From positions 1 through 48,069 of the forward strand of contig NZ_MOOY01000009.1 of assembly GCF_001931685.1 (NCBI RefSeq): a stretch of DNA of 48,069 nucleotides. Reading direction: 5' to 3'. The stretch is from Pararhizobium arenae. Lineage in GTDB: Bacteria; Pseudomonadota; Alphaproteobacteria; Rhizobiales; Rhizobiaceae. The notes under the pieces were generated by a model. That model was not told the DNA's origin and ran no database searches. It saw only the letters and a program-made list of their open reading frames with translations. Below are positions 34,162 to 42,775 of this stretch, one piece after another (positions within the stretch are counted from its first letter, which is position 1; each line of letters opens with the position of its first letter). Position numbers and translations under genes: made by a program.

Positions 34162-34926
34162 ATGAATCGTCGCCGCCGTATTTACGAAGGCAAGGCCAAG
34201 ATCCTTTATGAAGGTCCAGAGCCAGGCACGCTGATCCAGTTTTTCAAAGATGATGCCACCGCCTTCAACAAGAAGAAGCACGACATCATCGACGGCAAGG
34301 GCGTGCTGAACAACCGTATCTCGGAATACATCTTCACGCACCTGAACCGGATCGGCATTCCGACCCACTTTATCCGCCGCCTCAACATGCGCGAGCAGCT
34401 GATCAAGGAAGTGGAGATCATTCCGCTTGAGATCGTCGTGCGCAACGTTGCCGCCGGTTCGCTTGCCAAGCGCCTCGGCATCGAGGAAGGCGTGATCCTG
34501 CCTCGCTCGATCATCGAGTTCTACTACAAGGCCGATGCGCTGGATGACCCGATGGTCTCCGAAGAGCACATCACCGCCTTCGGCTGGGCCAATCCGCAGG
34601 AACTCGACGATATCATGGCGCTCGCCATCCGTATAAACGACTTCCTTTCCGGCCTCTTCCTCGGCGTCGGCATCCAGCTCGTCGATTTCAAGATCGAATG
34701 CGGCCGCCTGTTCGAAGGCGACATGATGCGCATCATCCTCGCCGACGAAATCTCGCCGGACAGCTGCCGTCTGTGGGATATCGAAACCAAGGAAAAGCTC
34801 GACAAGGATCGGTTCCGCCGCGATCTCGGAGGTCTGGTCGAAGCCTATCAGGAGGTCGCCCGTCGCCTCGGCATCATGAACGAGAACGAACCGCCACGCG
34901 GCTCCGGCCCGGTTTTGGTCAAGTAA
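34162..34926 (+). CDS. purC: phosphoribosylaminoimidazole-succinocarboxamide synthase
   Basis: 254 residues. It joins CAIR and L-aspartate with ATP to give [52 protein letters not shown] and [10 protein letters not shown] are the SAICAR synthetase signatures; the last holds the DFKxE metal/ATP residues. ATG 34162 gives the usual rhizobial length; the frame extends to 34135. It is followed 16 bases later by purS, so purC-purS-ORF-purQ form one operon. Confidence 0.95.
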   Translation: MNRRRRIYEGKAKILYEGPEPGTLIQFFKDDATAFNKKKHDIIDGKGVLNNRISEYIFTHLNRIGIPTHFIRRLNMREQLIKEVEIIPLEIVVRNVAAGSLAKRLGIEEGVILPRSIIEFYYKADALDDPMVSEEHITAFGWANPQELDDIMALAIRINDFLSGLFLGVGIQLVDFKIECGRLFEGDMMRIILADEISPDSCRLWDIETKEKLDKDRFRRDLGGLVEAYQEVARRLGIMNENEPPRGSGPVLVK

Positions 34927-34942
34927 GCAGGATTAATCGACA

Positions 34943-35185
34943 GTGATCAACGCACGAGTAACTGTGACGCTGAAAAACGGCGTTCTGGACCCGCAGGGCA
35001 AGGCAATCGAAGGCGCCCTCGGCGCCCTCGGTTTCGACGGCATCGGCCATGTCCGCCAGGGCAAGGTCTTCGACCTTCAGATCGAAACCGCCGACAAGGC
35101 GAAGGCCGAAGCCGACCTCAAGGCCATGTGTGAAAAACTTCTGGCTAACACGGTAATCGAGAACTATTCTATTTCCCTCTCCTGA
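34943..35185 (+). CDS. purS: FGAM synthase, PurS subunit
   Basis: 80 residues from GTG 34943. INARVTVTLKNGVLDPQGKAIEGALGALGF and the IETADKAKAEADLKAMCEKLLANTVIENY end are typical of PurS, the small structural subunit that bridges PurQ and PurL in the formylglycinamidine ribonucleotide synthase complex. It lies directly after purC. PurL, its large partner, is 4 kb downstream. Confidence 0.9.
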   Translation: MINARVTVTLKNGVLDPQGKAIEGALGALGFDGIGHVRQGKVFDLQIETADKAKAEADLKAMCEKLLANTVIENYSISLS

Positions 35186-35204
35186 AGGTTGAGGAAAATA
35201 GTCG

Positions 35205-35462
35205 ATGGCAGACATTACAAATGATCTGATCTACGAACTGCTCAAGAAAATGCAGATGGATCTGTCCAATCTCAAGTTTGAGATTTCGAGCATGAAGTCT
35301 GAATTGGGCAACATTCGCAGCACGATGATCGTGATCCAGCAAGACATAAACAATATTTATGCCACGCTCGCGCGTCACGAAACCCGCCTCGACCGTATTG
35401 AAAATCGCCTCGAACTGCGCGAGCTCGCCGAGGCCCAAGCAAGGTTTGAACCGCACCCATGA
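35205..35462 (+). CDS. coiled-coil small protein between purS and purQ
   Basis: 85 residues, almost wholly heptad-like: [63 protein letters not shown]. No catalytic or membrane feature. It starts 19 bases after purS and its stop overlaps the purQ start (ATGA), so it is translated from the purine operon and coupled to purQ. Similar short coiled-coil ORFs occur as free-standing proteins in rhizobia. A role in purine synthesis is not shown. Confidence 0.75.
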   Translation: MADITNDLIYELLKKMQMDLSNLKFEISSMKSELGNIRSTMIVIQQDINNIYATLARHETRLDRIENRLELRELAEAQARFEPHP

Positions 35463-36130
35463 AATCTGCAGTCGTCCAGCTTCCCGGCCTCAATCGCGAC
35501 CGCGACATGATCGCGGCGCTGACCAAGATTTCCGGCAAGGCGCCGGTGACCATCTGGCAGACGGAAACCGAAATCCCGGATGTCGATCTCATCGTCATTC
35601 CCGGCGGCTTTTCCTATGGCGATTATCTGCGCTGCGGCGCGATTGCCGCCCGTATGCCGGTGATGCAGGCGATCAAGGCCAAGGCCGAAGCCGGCGTCAA
35701 GGTTCTGGGCGTCTGCAACGGCTTCCAGATCCTGCTTGAAGCCGGTCTCCTGCCCGGCGCCCTGATGCGCAATGCCTCGCTCAAGTTCGTCTGCCGCGAG
35801 ATCAAGCTTGAAGTCGTCAACGCGGACACGGATTTCACCCGCGCCTATCAGGCCGGCCAGATCATCCGCTGCCCCGTCGCCCATCACGACGGCAACTACT
35901 TTGCCGACAGCGAAACCCTGAAGGCGATCGAAGACAACGGCCAGGTTCTGTTCCGCTACGCCGACGGCACCAATCCGAACGGCTCGCTGAACGACATCGC
36001 CGGCGTGATGAACAAGGCCGGCAACGTTCTCGGCATGATGCCGCATCCGGAAAACCTGATCGAAGCGGCCCATGGCGGCTCCGACGGCCGCGGCCTGTTC
36101 GCCTCGGCCCTCGACGTAATCGCCGCTTAA
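35459..36130 (+). CDS. purQ: FGAM synthase, glutaminase subunit PurQ
   Basis: 223 residues. Class I glutamine amidotransferase that releases ammonia from glutamine for FGAR to FGAM conversion. The nucleophile is C86 in GVCNGFQ, and the His-Glu pair lies in [24 protein letters not shown] is the PurQ signature. It works with PurS (34943) and PurL (39247). The start overlaps the preceding coiled-coil gene. Confidence 0.95.
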   Translation: MKSAVVQLPGLNRDRDMIAALTKISGKAPVTIWQTETEIPDVDLIVIPGGFSYGDYLRCGAIAARMPVMQAIKAKAEAGVKVLGVCNGFQILLEAGLLPGALMRNASLKFVCREIKLEVVNADTDFTRAYQAGQIIRCPVAHHDGNYFADSETLKAIEDNGQVLFRYADGTNPNGSLNDIAGVMNKAGNVLGMMPHPENLIEAAHGGSDGRGLFASALDVIAA

Positions 36131-36208
36131 CCCTTCGCTTGCTAGAAGGCAGCTGACCGCACGACGCGACATGATTCGCGTTGTGCCCCGCTAAGAACGA
36201 GGCTGCTC

Positions 36209-36613
36209 ATGCGCGCTGTTTCATCCCTCCGCCTGTCGATCGCCCTTGCCGGCCTTGCAACCCTCGCCGGCTGCCAGACGGAGCCGCCGGCACCGGCGCG
36301 CAACACCGCCGCCCTGCCGACGATGGAGCGGATCGCGCTGGCCGCCAGCAGCTGCTGGTTCAAGTCGAACGACCCGGCTTTCAAGGCCTATCGTCTGGCG
36401 CCGGAACTCAACTCCTTCTCAGGTCGTCCGCGCATCCTGATCGTCAAGCGCAATTCTCCGGAATCGCGCCCTCTGGCGGTCGTCCAGGCAGAAGGGCAGC
36501 CTGCTCGCCTGCAGGCGTTCGGCCCGCTGTTCAACGAAGCGATCGGGGCTCGCATGACCTCGGATATCCGTCGCTGGTCAACGGGAAACAGCACCTGCAA
36601 GAGCGCCGCCTGA
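36209..36613 (+). CDS. small lipoprotein
   Basis: 134 residues. A lipoprotein signal with lipobox LAGC (LATLAGCQTEPPAP) directs it to the envelope. The mature part is short and strand-rich, with a second Cys pair possible (SSCWF and NSTCKS). Its role is not recognised. It sits alone after purQ, 78 bases downstream, and could be part of the same transcript. Confidence 0.7.
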   Translation: MRAVSSLRLSIALAGLATLAGCQTEPPAPARNTAALPTMERIALAASSCWFKSNDPAFKAYRLAPELNSFSGRPRILIVKRNSPESRPLAVVQAEGQPARLQAFGPLFNEAIGARMTSDIRRWSTGNSTCKSAA

Positions 36614-36935
36614 CAGCGACCCGGTCCAACCGTCAAAACTGGAACAACTTGGCTTCAGGACTCTCGAACGTGAGTCGCCTTTTGTCCTATCGCGTTCAAT
36701 ATTGCGCGGGAATGCAACCTGCGATTTCTGGCCTGGCTAATTCTAGCGAGTTCCTTTTCAATCCGCGCTGATAAAAGCTCATCTCGACGCCGGCTCCGAA
36801 TCCTCCCGTCGTTCAGCAGGGAGAGCTTCGCATCCCCGTCATGAAATCACTTTAGATGCGAATGACCGGCACCGCTGGCGTCCATCATTCCTTGACCTTC
36901 TTGGCGCTACCCGTCGCATTCAAAAAGGCATGACC
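36614..36935. other. intergenic region before arsC-like gene
   Basis: About 320 bases without a convincing gene. Forward frames that cross it are continuations of shadow frames. No strong hairpin was noted. Confidence 0.4.
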
Positions 36936-37283
36936 ATGAGCATTACCATCTACCACAACAACCGTTGCGGCACGTCCCGCGCAGTTCTCGAAATGATCCG
37001 CGAGGCAGGCGCCGAGCCGATCGTTGTCGACTACATGAAAACCCCGCCCGAAAGAGAACTGCTGCTCGCCATGCTCGTGGCGATGGATCTGTCCCCCCGC
37101 GCACTCCTGCGCACCAGGGAAGCGGCCTACACCGAACTCGGACTTGCCAACACCGAGTTGACGGACCGCGACCTGCTGGACGCCCTCATTGCACACCCGC
37201 AACTCATGGAACGCCCCGTCGTCATCAGCGAAAAAGGCGTTCGCCTCTGCCGTCCAAAGGAAAAGGTGCTGGAGATCCTCTAA
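36936..37283 (+). CDS. arsC: glutaredoxin-type arsenate reductase (ArsC/YfgD family)
   Basis: 115 residues. SITIYHNNRCGTSRAVLEMI has the catalytic Cys (C11) in the CGTSR loop of the glutathione/glutaredoxin-dependent ArsC fold, and RPVVISEKGVRLCRPKEKVLEIL is the normal end. These enzymes reduce arsenate to arsenite; many chromosomal members are stand-alone with uncertain physiological substrate. ATG 36936 has AAGG 8 bases upstream; ATG 36930 is the alternative. No arsR or arsenite pump is next to it. Confidence 0.85.
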   Translation: MSITIYHNNRCGTSRAVLEMIREAGAEPIVVDYMKTPPERELLLAMLVAMDLSPRALLRTREAAYTELGLANTELTDRDLLDALIAHPQLMERPVVISEKGVRLCRPKEKVLEIL

Positions 37284-37355
37284 ACAAGGATTGACCCGGG
37301 TTCGAGGCAGCCGGAAAGCCGGCGGCCTCATCTCATTCAAAACTAGCCTTTGAAT

Positions 37356-37577
37356 TCAATTCCAAAATGGCCGCGCCGCCTCTTGCCGCGCCTCGTCCGC
37401 GGTGACACCAATGTCGAGCAATTGCTCCGGCGACATCTCGCTCAACGCCAATCGGCTACGTCTTTTCTGGCCACAGACGATTATCCAATCAAGCAATGCC
37501 CTGAAAAATCGCCGCTTTTTCTGACGTGAAAGCGATGGCGGGATTGCGCCTCCGCAAATTGTATCTATTGCCACCAT
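37356..37577 (-). CDS. DUF1127 domain protein
   Basis: 73 residues. The C-terminal RRSRLALSEMSPEQLLDIGVTADEARQEAARPFW is the DUF1127 (YjiS-like) motif, an Arg-rich, RNA-interacting type of small protein. In Agrobacterium, related proteins affect phosphate and carbon metabolism and small-RNA turnover. The N-terminus carries an extra basic/hydrophobic segment (KKRRFFRALLDWIIV). It diverges from the MocR gene, sharing its intergenic region of ATTGATTG repeats. Confidence 0.8.
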   Translation of the reverse strand: MVAIDTICGGAIPPSLSRQKKRRFFRALLDWIIVCGQKRRSRLALSEMSPEQLLDIGVTADEARQEAARPFWN

Positions 37578-37592
37578 TGCATCACCCAGACA

Positions 37593-37668
37593 TTGATTGA
37601 ACCATTACAATTTGTATGTCCGACTATTGATTGACTCATTGATTGTTTCAATCTACAGAATTGTAACC
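37593..37668 (+). promoter_or_regulatory. direct-repeat cluster, probable MocR operator
   Basis: ATTGATTG occurs three times on the forward strand at 37593, 37626 and 37638, in the 91-base region between the divergent DUF1127 and MocR genes. Nearby are ACAATTTGTA and AGAATTGTAAC, two A/T-rich elements. MocR/GntR regulators commonly bind direct repeats at their own divergent promoters, so this is the likely binding region. Confidence 0.5.
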
Positions 37669-39084
37669 ATGACAAATTGGATTCCAGACCCCCAACAAGG
37701 CGATGGCCCGATGTATGCCCGCATCGCAGAGCAGATCGAGCACGCCATTACGGATGGCACATTGCCGGTCGGCGCAAAGCTGCCGCCGCAGCGCAACCTC
37801 GCCTTCGATATCGGGGTGACGCTTGGCACGGTGGGACGCGCCTATCAGATCGTGCGCGAACGCGGCCTGGTAAGCGGCGAAGTCGGTCGCGGCACTTATG
37901 TGCTGGAACACACGGAAAGCCGCCCCGCCGAGCAGGCCGATCCGCTGACGACGGCGCTTGCCGGCACCCGGCCGATCAAGGCGCCACCGGGAAAGCTGCG
38001 CTTCGATAGCACCGCTGCTCCCGATATCGGCCAAGGCCGATCGCTGGAAAAGATCGTCGTCGATATCAGCCGCGAGCATCACGCCGAGATTGCCAGCTAT
38101 ACCCGCGATTTTCCCGAACACTGGTTCGAGGCGGGCAGCCAGTGGTTGGCAAAAGGCACTTTCCGCCCCCTCCCCGAGCGCATTGTCCCGACGCTCGGTG
38201 CGCACGCCGGCGCGGTCGCCGTGATCGCGGCCGTCACGGCGCCCGGCGACAAGATCGCGTTCGAAAACCTCACCTACTCTCAGGTCAGCCGCAGTGCCGG
38301 GCTGATCGGCCGTCGCACGATCCTGCTGCGTTCGGATGATTACGGCCTCGACCCGGATGACTTTGAGAAGGTCTGCGCCCAGCAGCATCCGAAACTCGCC
38401 TTCCTGATGCCGACGGCGCAGAACCCGACGGTTGTCAGCTTGTCGCTGGAACGACGCCAGGCCATCGCCGACATCGCCCGCCGCTATGGCGTCTGGCTAT
38501 TGGAAGATGATCTCTATGGCGCCATGACCGGCAGCATGACCCCGCTGCTGGCCGAACTCGCACCGGATCGTACCTTCCTTGTCGGAGGCCTTTCGAAATC
38601 CGTTGCCGCCGGCATTCGCGGCGGCTGGGTCGCCTGCCCGCCGCATTTCAGCCAGCGCATCCGCATTGCCCACAAGATGGTGAGCGGTGGCGTGCCTTTC
38701 CTGATGGCGGAACTTGGCGCGCGAATGGTGCTCTCCGGCGAAGCGGCGCGCCTGCGCGCCCGCACCATCGAGGAAATCCGGGCGCGGGAAGCGATCGCGC
38801 AGGAGATTTTTGCGGGGCTTGACTTCAATTCAAACCCCAACGTGCCCTTCCTCTGGCTGAAATTGACGGAGCCCTGGCTTTCCGGAACCTTCAAGCACGC
38901 CGCCTTCGAGGAAGGCGTGCTTGTCGATGATGAGGACGAGTTCAAGGCCGGCCGCACCGATGTTGCCTATCACCGGGTGCGCATCGGTTTTTCCTCGCCA
39001 TCCCGCGAAGAGGTCCGCCGCGGCTTCCTGACCCTGCGCCGTCTTCTGGACAGCGGCCGGGCCGGTTACGACAGTTTCGCCTGA
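37669..39084 (+). CDS. MocR-type regulator (GntR HTH fused to aminotransferase)
   Basis: 471 residues. The N-terminal GntR winged helix (about 12-75) reads PMYARIAEQIEHAITDGTLPVGAKLPPQRNLAFDIGVTLGTVGRAYQ. After a linker comes a fold-type I aminotransferase domain with a PLP-binding Lys at K310 (LVGGLSKSVAAGIRGGW) and LMPTAQNPT and LEDDLYG boxes. These proteins sense PLP or PLP-amine complexes and regulate vitamin B6, GABA or related pathways. Targets here are unknown; the divergent DUF1127 gene may be one. ATG 37669 is used; the frame extends to 37597. Confidence 0.85.
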   Translation: MTNWIPDPQQGDGPMYARIAEQIEHAITDGTLPVGAKLPPQRNLAFDIGVTLGTVGRAYQIVRERGLVSGEVGRGTYVLEHTESRPAEQADPLTTALAGTRPIKAPPGKLRFDSTAAPDIGQGRSLEKIVVDISREHHAEIASYTRDFPEHWFEAGSQWLAKGTFRPLPERIVPTLGAHAGAVAVIAAVTAPGDKIAFENLTYSQVSRSAGLIGRRTILLRSDDYGLDPDDFEKVCAQQHPKLAFLMPTAQNPTVVSLSLERRQAIADIARRYGVWLLEDDLYGAMTGSMTPLLAELAPDRTFLVGGLSKSVAAGIRGGWVACPPHFSQRIRIAHKMVSGGVPFLMAELGARMVLSGEAARLRARTIEEIRAREAIAQEIFAGLDFNSNPNVPFLWLKLTEPWLSGTFKHAAFEEGVLVDDEDEFKAGRTDVAYHRVRIGFSSPSREEVRRGFLTLRRLLDSGRAGYDSFA

Positions 39085-39246
39085 GCGTGATCAAAAACCC
39101 CGGCAATGACTGTTTGCAAGGGCATTTTCCTGTCGCGCCGCAGAACATCATAGGCTAAAGAGACCGCAAAAGCGCGCCTCTTCGCGGCCGAGCTTTCGGC
39201 TTCGCGCCGAGGCTCCCGGCTCGCCCAACGGACCCAGTGGAACACG

Positions 39247-41481
39247 ATGACCATTTCCAACACCCGTCCCATCACCCCAGATCTCATCGCCTCGCACGGC
39301 CTGAAGCCCGATGAATACCAGCGCATCCTGGACCTCATCGGTCGCGAGCCGACCTTTACCGAGCTTGGCATCTTTTCGGCCATGTGGAACGAGCACTGCT
39401 CCTACAAGTCCTCGAAAAAGTGGCTGCGCACGCTTCCGACCAAGGGGCCGCGCGTCATTCAGGGTCCGGGCGAAAATGCCGGCGTTGTCGATATCGATGA
39501 TGGCGATTGCGTCGTCTTCAAGATGGAGAGCCACAACCACCCGTCCTATATCGAGCCCTATCAGGGTGCGGCGACCGGCGTAGGCGGCATTCTGCGCGAC
39601 GTCTTCACCATGGGCGCCCGCCCGATCGCGGCGATGAATGCGCTGCGCTTCGGCGCACCGGATCATCCGAAGACCCGCCACCTCGTTTCCGGCGTCGTAG
39701 CCGGCGTCGGCGGTTATGGCAACTCCTTTGGCGTTCCGACCGTCGGCGGCGAAGTCGAGTTCGATGCCCGTTACAACGGCAACATCCTCGTCAATGCCTT
39801 CGCAGCCGGCCTTGCCAAGTCGAACGCCATCTTCCTCTCGGAAGCCAAGGGCGTCGGCCTTCCCGTCGTCTACCTCGGCGCCAAGACCGGCCGTGACGGC
39901 GTCGGCGGCGCAACCATGGCATCGGCAGAGTTCGACGAGTCGATCGAGGAAAAGCGCCCGACCGTTCAGGTCGGCGACCCCTTCACCGAAAAGTGCCTGC
40001 TGGAAGCCTGCCTGGAGCTGATGAAGACCGGCGCGGTCATCGCCATTCAGGACATGGGTGCTGCCGGCCTCACCTGCTCGGCCGTCGAGATGGGCGCCAA
40101 GGGCGACCTCGGCATCGAGCTTCAGCTCGATCAGGTGCCGGTGCGCGAAGAGCGCATGACGGCCTATGAAATGATGTTGTCCGAAAGCCAGGAGCGCATG
40201 CTTATGGTTCTGGAACCATCGAAGGAAGACGTCGCCAAGGCGATTTTCGTCAAGTGGGGCCTCGATTTTGCGATCGTCGGCAAGACAACCGACGACCTGC
40301 GTTTCCGCGTCATCCATCAGGGCGAGGAAGTCGCCAACCTGCCGATCAAGGAACTGGGCGACGAGGCACCGGAATATGATCGTCCCTGGACACCGGCCGT
40401 CACCCCTGCCCCGCTCGCCACGAACGATGTGCCCCAGGCGGATGTCGCCGATGCGCTTCTCTCGCTCGTCGGTTCGGCCAACAACTCCTCGCGCCGCTGG
40501 GTCTACGAGCAGTATGATACGCTGATCCAGGGCAATTCGCTGCAGCTTCCCGGTGGCGACGCCGGCGTGGTGCGGGTCGATGGTCATCCGAGCAAGGCGC
40601 TGGCCTTCTCCTCGGATGTTACCCCGCGCTATGTCGAAGCCGATCCGTATGAAGGTGGCAAGCAGGCCGTTGCCGAATGCTGGCGCAACATCACCGCGAC
40701 CGGCGCCCTGCCGCTCGCCGCCACCGACAACCTGAACTTCGGCAACCCGGAACGCCCGGAAATCATGAGCCAGCTGGTCCATGCCATCAAGGGCATCGGC
40801 GAAGCCTGCCGCGCGCTCGATTTCCCGATCGTCTCGGGCAACGTCTCGCTTTACAACGAGACCAACGGCCAGGGCATCCTGCCGACGCCGACCATCGGCG
40901 GCGTTGGCCTGATGAAGGATTGGGCGACCATGGCCCGCATCCGCTTTGCTGCTGAAGGCGATGATATCCTGCTCGTCGGCGCACCGGAAGGTCTCGGCAC
41001 TCATATCGCCCAGTCCGTCTACATGCGCGACATCCATGGCCGCACCGATGGTCCGGCGCCGCATGTCGATCTCGCCCATGAGCGCAAGACCGGCGATTTT
41101 GTCCGCGACCTCATCGTTGACGGCCTTGTCAGCGCCGTTCACGATTGCTCGTCGGGCGGTCTCGCGCTCGCCGTTGCCGAAATGGCGATGGCGTCCGGCA
41201 TCGGCGCGAAGATCGATGCCGTTGCTGGCCGCGATCCGATCCCTGTCTTCTACGGAGAGGATCAGGGCCGTTACGTCGTGACCGTCAAGGCTGAATATGC
41301 CGAGCAGCTTGCCGAGCGCGCCAGGGCAGCCGGTGTCAATGCGCCGGTCATCGGCCGCACCGGCGGTACGGAAGTCGTTCTGGGGGCAGCGCGCCCGCTT
41401 GCAATTCTGGAATTGCGCTCCGCCCATGAATCGTGGTTCCCTGACTTCATGGATGGCACTGGGCAGATCGCTGCCGAGTGA
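39247..41481 (+). CDS. purL: FGAM synthase, large subunit PurL
   Basis: 744 codons, the small-type PurL that needs PurS and PurQ. It converts FGAR, ATP and glutamine-derived ammonia to FGAM. Signatures include [17 protein letters not shown], the ATP/metal region [44 protein letters not shown] and the second-domain [19 protein letters not shown]. The start is fixed by the family start ([20 protein letters not shown]). The gene is separated from purQ by about 3 kb of unrelated genes and begins a purL-bolA-ORF-grxD group. Confidence 0.95.
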   Translation: MTISNTRPITPDLIASHGLKPDEYQRILDLIGREPTFTELGIFSAMWNEHCSYKSSKKWLRTLPTKGPRVIQGPGENAGVVDIDDGDCVVFKMESHNHPSYIEPYQGAATGVGGILRDVFTMGARPIAAMNALRFGAPDHPKTRHLVSGVVAGVGGYGNSFGVPTVGGEVEFDARYNGNILVNAFAAGLAKSNAIFLSEAKGVGLPVVYLGAKTGRDGVGGATMASAEFDESIEEKRPTVQVGDPFTEKCLLEACLELMKTGAVIAIQDMGAAGLTCSAVEMGAKGDLGIELQLDQVPVREERMTAYEMMLSESQERMLMVLEPSKEDVAKAIFVKWGLDFAIVGKTTDDLRFRVIHQGEEVANLPIKELGDEAPEYDRPWTPAVTPAPLATNDVPQADVADALLSLVGSANNSSRRWVYEQYDTLIQGNSLQLPGGDAGVVRVDGHPSKALAFSSDVTPRYVEADPYEGGKQAVAECWRNITATGALPLAATDNLNFGNPERPEIMSQLVHAIKGIGEACRALDFPIVSGNVSLYNETNGQGILPTPTIGGVGLMKDWATMARIRFAAEGDDILLVGAPEGLGTHIAQSVYMRDIHGRTDGPAPHVDLAHERKTGDFVRDLIVDGLVSAVHDCSSGGLALAVAEMAMASGIGAKIDAVAGRDPIPVFYGEDQGRYVVTVKAEYAEQLAERARAAGVNAPVIGRTGGTEVVLGAARPLAILELRSAHESWFPDFMDGTGQIAAE

Positions 41482-41500
41482 AGTGCAAGGAGTAGTTAAG

Positions 41501-41734
41501 ATGCCGATGGCCCCTGGCGATATCGAAGACATGATCAAAGCTGGCATACCGGGTGCGAAAGTCACCATCCGGGATCTGGCCGGGGACGGCGATCACTACG
41601 CCGCCGAGGTGGTGGCCGAGGCCTTTCGCGGCAAGACCCGCGTGCAGCAGCACAAGATGGTCTATGATGCGTTGAGCGGGAACATGGGCGGCGTGCTTCA
41701 CGCACTCGCTCTGCAAACCTCCGCGCCCGAGTAA
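41501..41734 (+). CDS. BolA family protein
   Basis: 77 residues from ATG 41501 (AAGGAG upstream). GDIEDMIKAGIPGAKVTIRDLAGDGDHYAAEVVAEAFRGKTRVQQHKMVYDAL is the compact BolA/YrbA fold with the conserved His that, with monothiol glutaredoxin, holds an iron-sulfur cluster. It lies in one group with grxD (42110), its usual partner. The frame overlaps the purL end far upstream, so this start is chosen. It acts in the cytoplasm in iron-sulfur delivery or iron sensing. Confidence 0.9.
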   Translation: MPMAPGDIEDMIKAGIPGAKVTIRDLAGDGDHYAAEVVAEAFRGKTRVQQHKMVYDALSGNMGGVLHALALQTSAPE

Positions 41735-41740
41735 GCCGCG

Positions 41741-41965
41741 ATGGCGAACCTGATCAATGAACTGGTCACGGGCGTCGTCGAAAGCGTCCTGAAGGAAGTG
41801 CTGAAGAAGACGGGCGTCAAAACCACGTCGAAGCGCACGAAACGCCAGACGCGCAATGCGTCTGGCCAATTCACTAGGACGAAGGCCAAGCCGAAAGCAA
41901 AGCCCGCGAAAAAGCAGGTGAGCCGCCGTCGTACCGCTGCTGCGCGCAGCAGAGCTAAAACCTGA
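41741..41965 (+). CDS. small Lys/Arg-rich protein between bolA and grxD
   Basis: 74 residues. A helical N-terminus (LINELVTGVVESVLKEVLKKTG) is followed by a low-complexity basic tail (KRTKRQTRNASGQFTRTKAKPKAKPAKKQ). The tail resembles histone H1-like or RNA-binding tails. It starts 6 bases after bolA and is followed by grxD about 145 bases later. Nucleic-acid binding is inferred from charge only. A link to iron-sulfur assembly is not shown. Confidence 0.6.
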   Translation: MANLINELVTGVVESVLKEVLKKTGVKTTSKRTKRQTRNASGQFTRTKAKPKAKPAKKQVSRRRTAAARSRAKT

Positions 41966-42109
41966 ACCACCGATCATTCACGTCGGCGTGACTGTTCAGG
42001 CACAGCCATCAATTTTTGTTGCGCAGGCGGGTGTAAACGACCCCTGTGCATGTTATCTAGGGGCAATCGACCCTGCCCGACCTTGAATCGGGTAACGAAG
42101 GATTTTGAC

Positions 42110-42445
42110 ATGAGCGGAATTAACGATTTCATCGACAATGAAGTGAAGACGAACGATGTCGTTCTTTTCATGAAGGGCACCCCGCAGTTCCCGCAGTGTG
42201 GTTTCTCGGGCCAGGTGGTCCAGATTCTCGATTATATCGGCGTGGATTATAAGGGCATCAACGTGCTCGCGGACGCCGAAATCCGTCAGGGCATCAAGGA
42301 TTATTCCAACTGGCCGACGATCCCGCAGCTCTACATCAAGGGCGAGTTTGTCGGCGGCTGCGATATTATCCGCGAGATGTTCCAGGCGGGCGAACTTCAG
42401 TCGCACCTCGAAGAAAACGGCATTTCCGTCAAGGGCGCTGCCTGA
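42110..42445 (+). CDS. grxD: monothiol glutaredoxin GrxD
   Basis: 111 residues. The CGFS active site is at C30 (FPQCGFS), with the glutathione-binding [19 protein letters not shown] and the family end. Monothiol glutaredoxins of this type carry a 2Fe-2S cluster with BolA proteins and deliver it to targets. The start at 42110 is chosen for the conserved [12 protein letters not shown]; the frame extends to 42050. A terminator follows. Confidence 0.95.
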   Translation: MSGINDFIDNEVKTNDVVLFMKGTPQFPQCGFSGQVVQILDYIGVDYKGINVLADAEIRQGIKDYSNWPTIPQLYIKGEFVGGCDIIREMFQAGELQSHLEENGISVKGAA

Positions 42446-42466
42446 GGCATGGTGTAGCGAGATCGA

Positions 42467-42492
42467 GGAAGGCGCCCGCGCCTTTCTCTCTC
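42467..42492 (+). terminator. grxD terminator
   Basis: GAAGGCGC pairs with GCGCCTTTC around a short loop, followed by TCTCT. It lies 22 bases after grxD. Confidence 0.55.
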
Positions 42493-42775
42493 CGAACCGT
42501 ATGACTTTCGGGTCGTGTTCAGCATTTCCGACGCGAATGAATGATCCTGGTGTCATCATTCGGTGATGATTGCGCGTTATCGCGCCACCTGTCAGCTTTC
42601 TTCGAAGGCTGCTCCAAACCTCCTGCCGTCGGACGCCTCAGCCCGCGGCGTTTATAATATTCATCTTTGAAAGCGCTTTCGAATTTGCGCGTTTCAAGTT
42701 TTGACGTCCCGGCATGCCCTCGGCAGCGTGGCGCCTTCGTATTGCATCGGCCATCCGCCGCGTCAGGAATCCGCA
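42493..42775. other. intergenic region before the MFS pair
   Basis: About 280 bases without a supported gene; reverse frames reading through here are shadows of the MFS genes. It presumably carries the promoter of the MFS genes, but no motif was clear. Confidence 0.35.

Noticed and set aside
39148..41568. 806-residue reverse frame opposite purL
   Set aside because: PurL is clear on the forward strand; the reverse frame has the Asp/His/Arg-rich composition of an antisense shadow.
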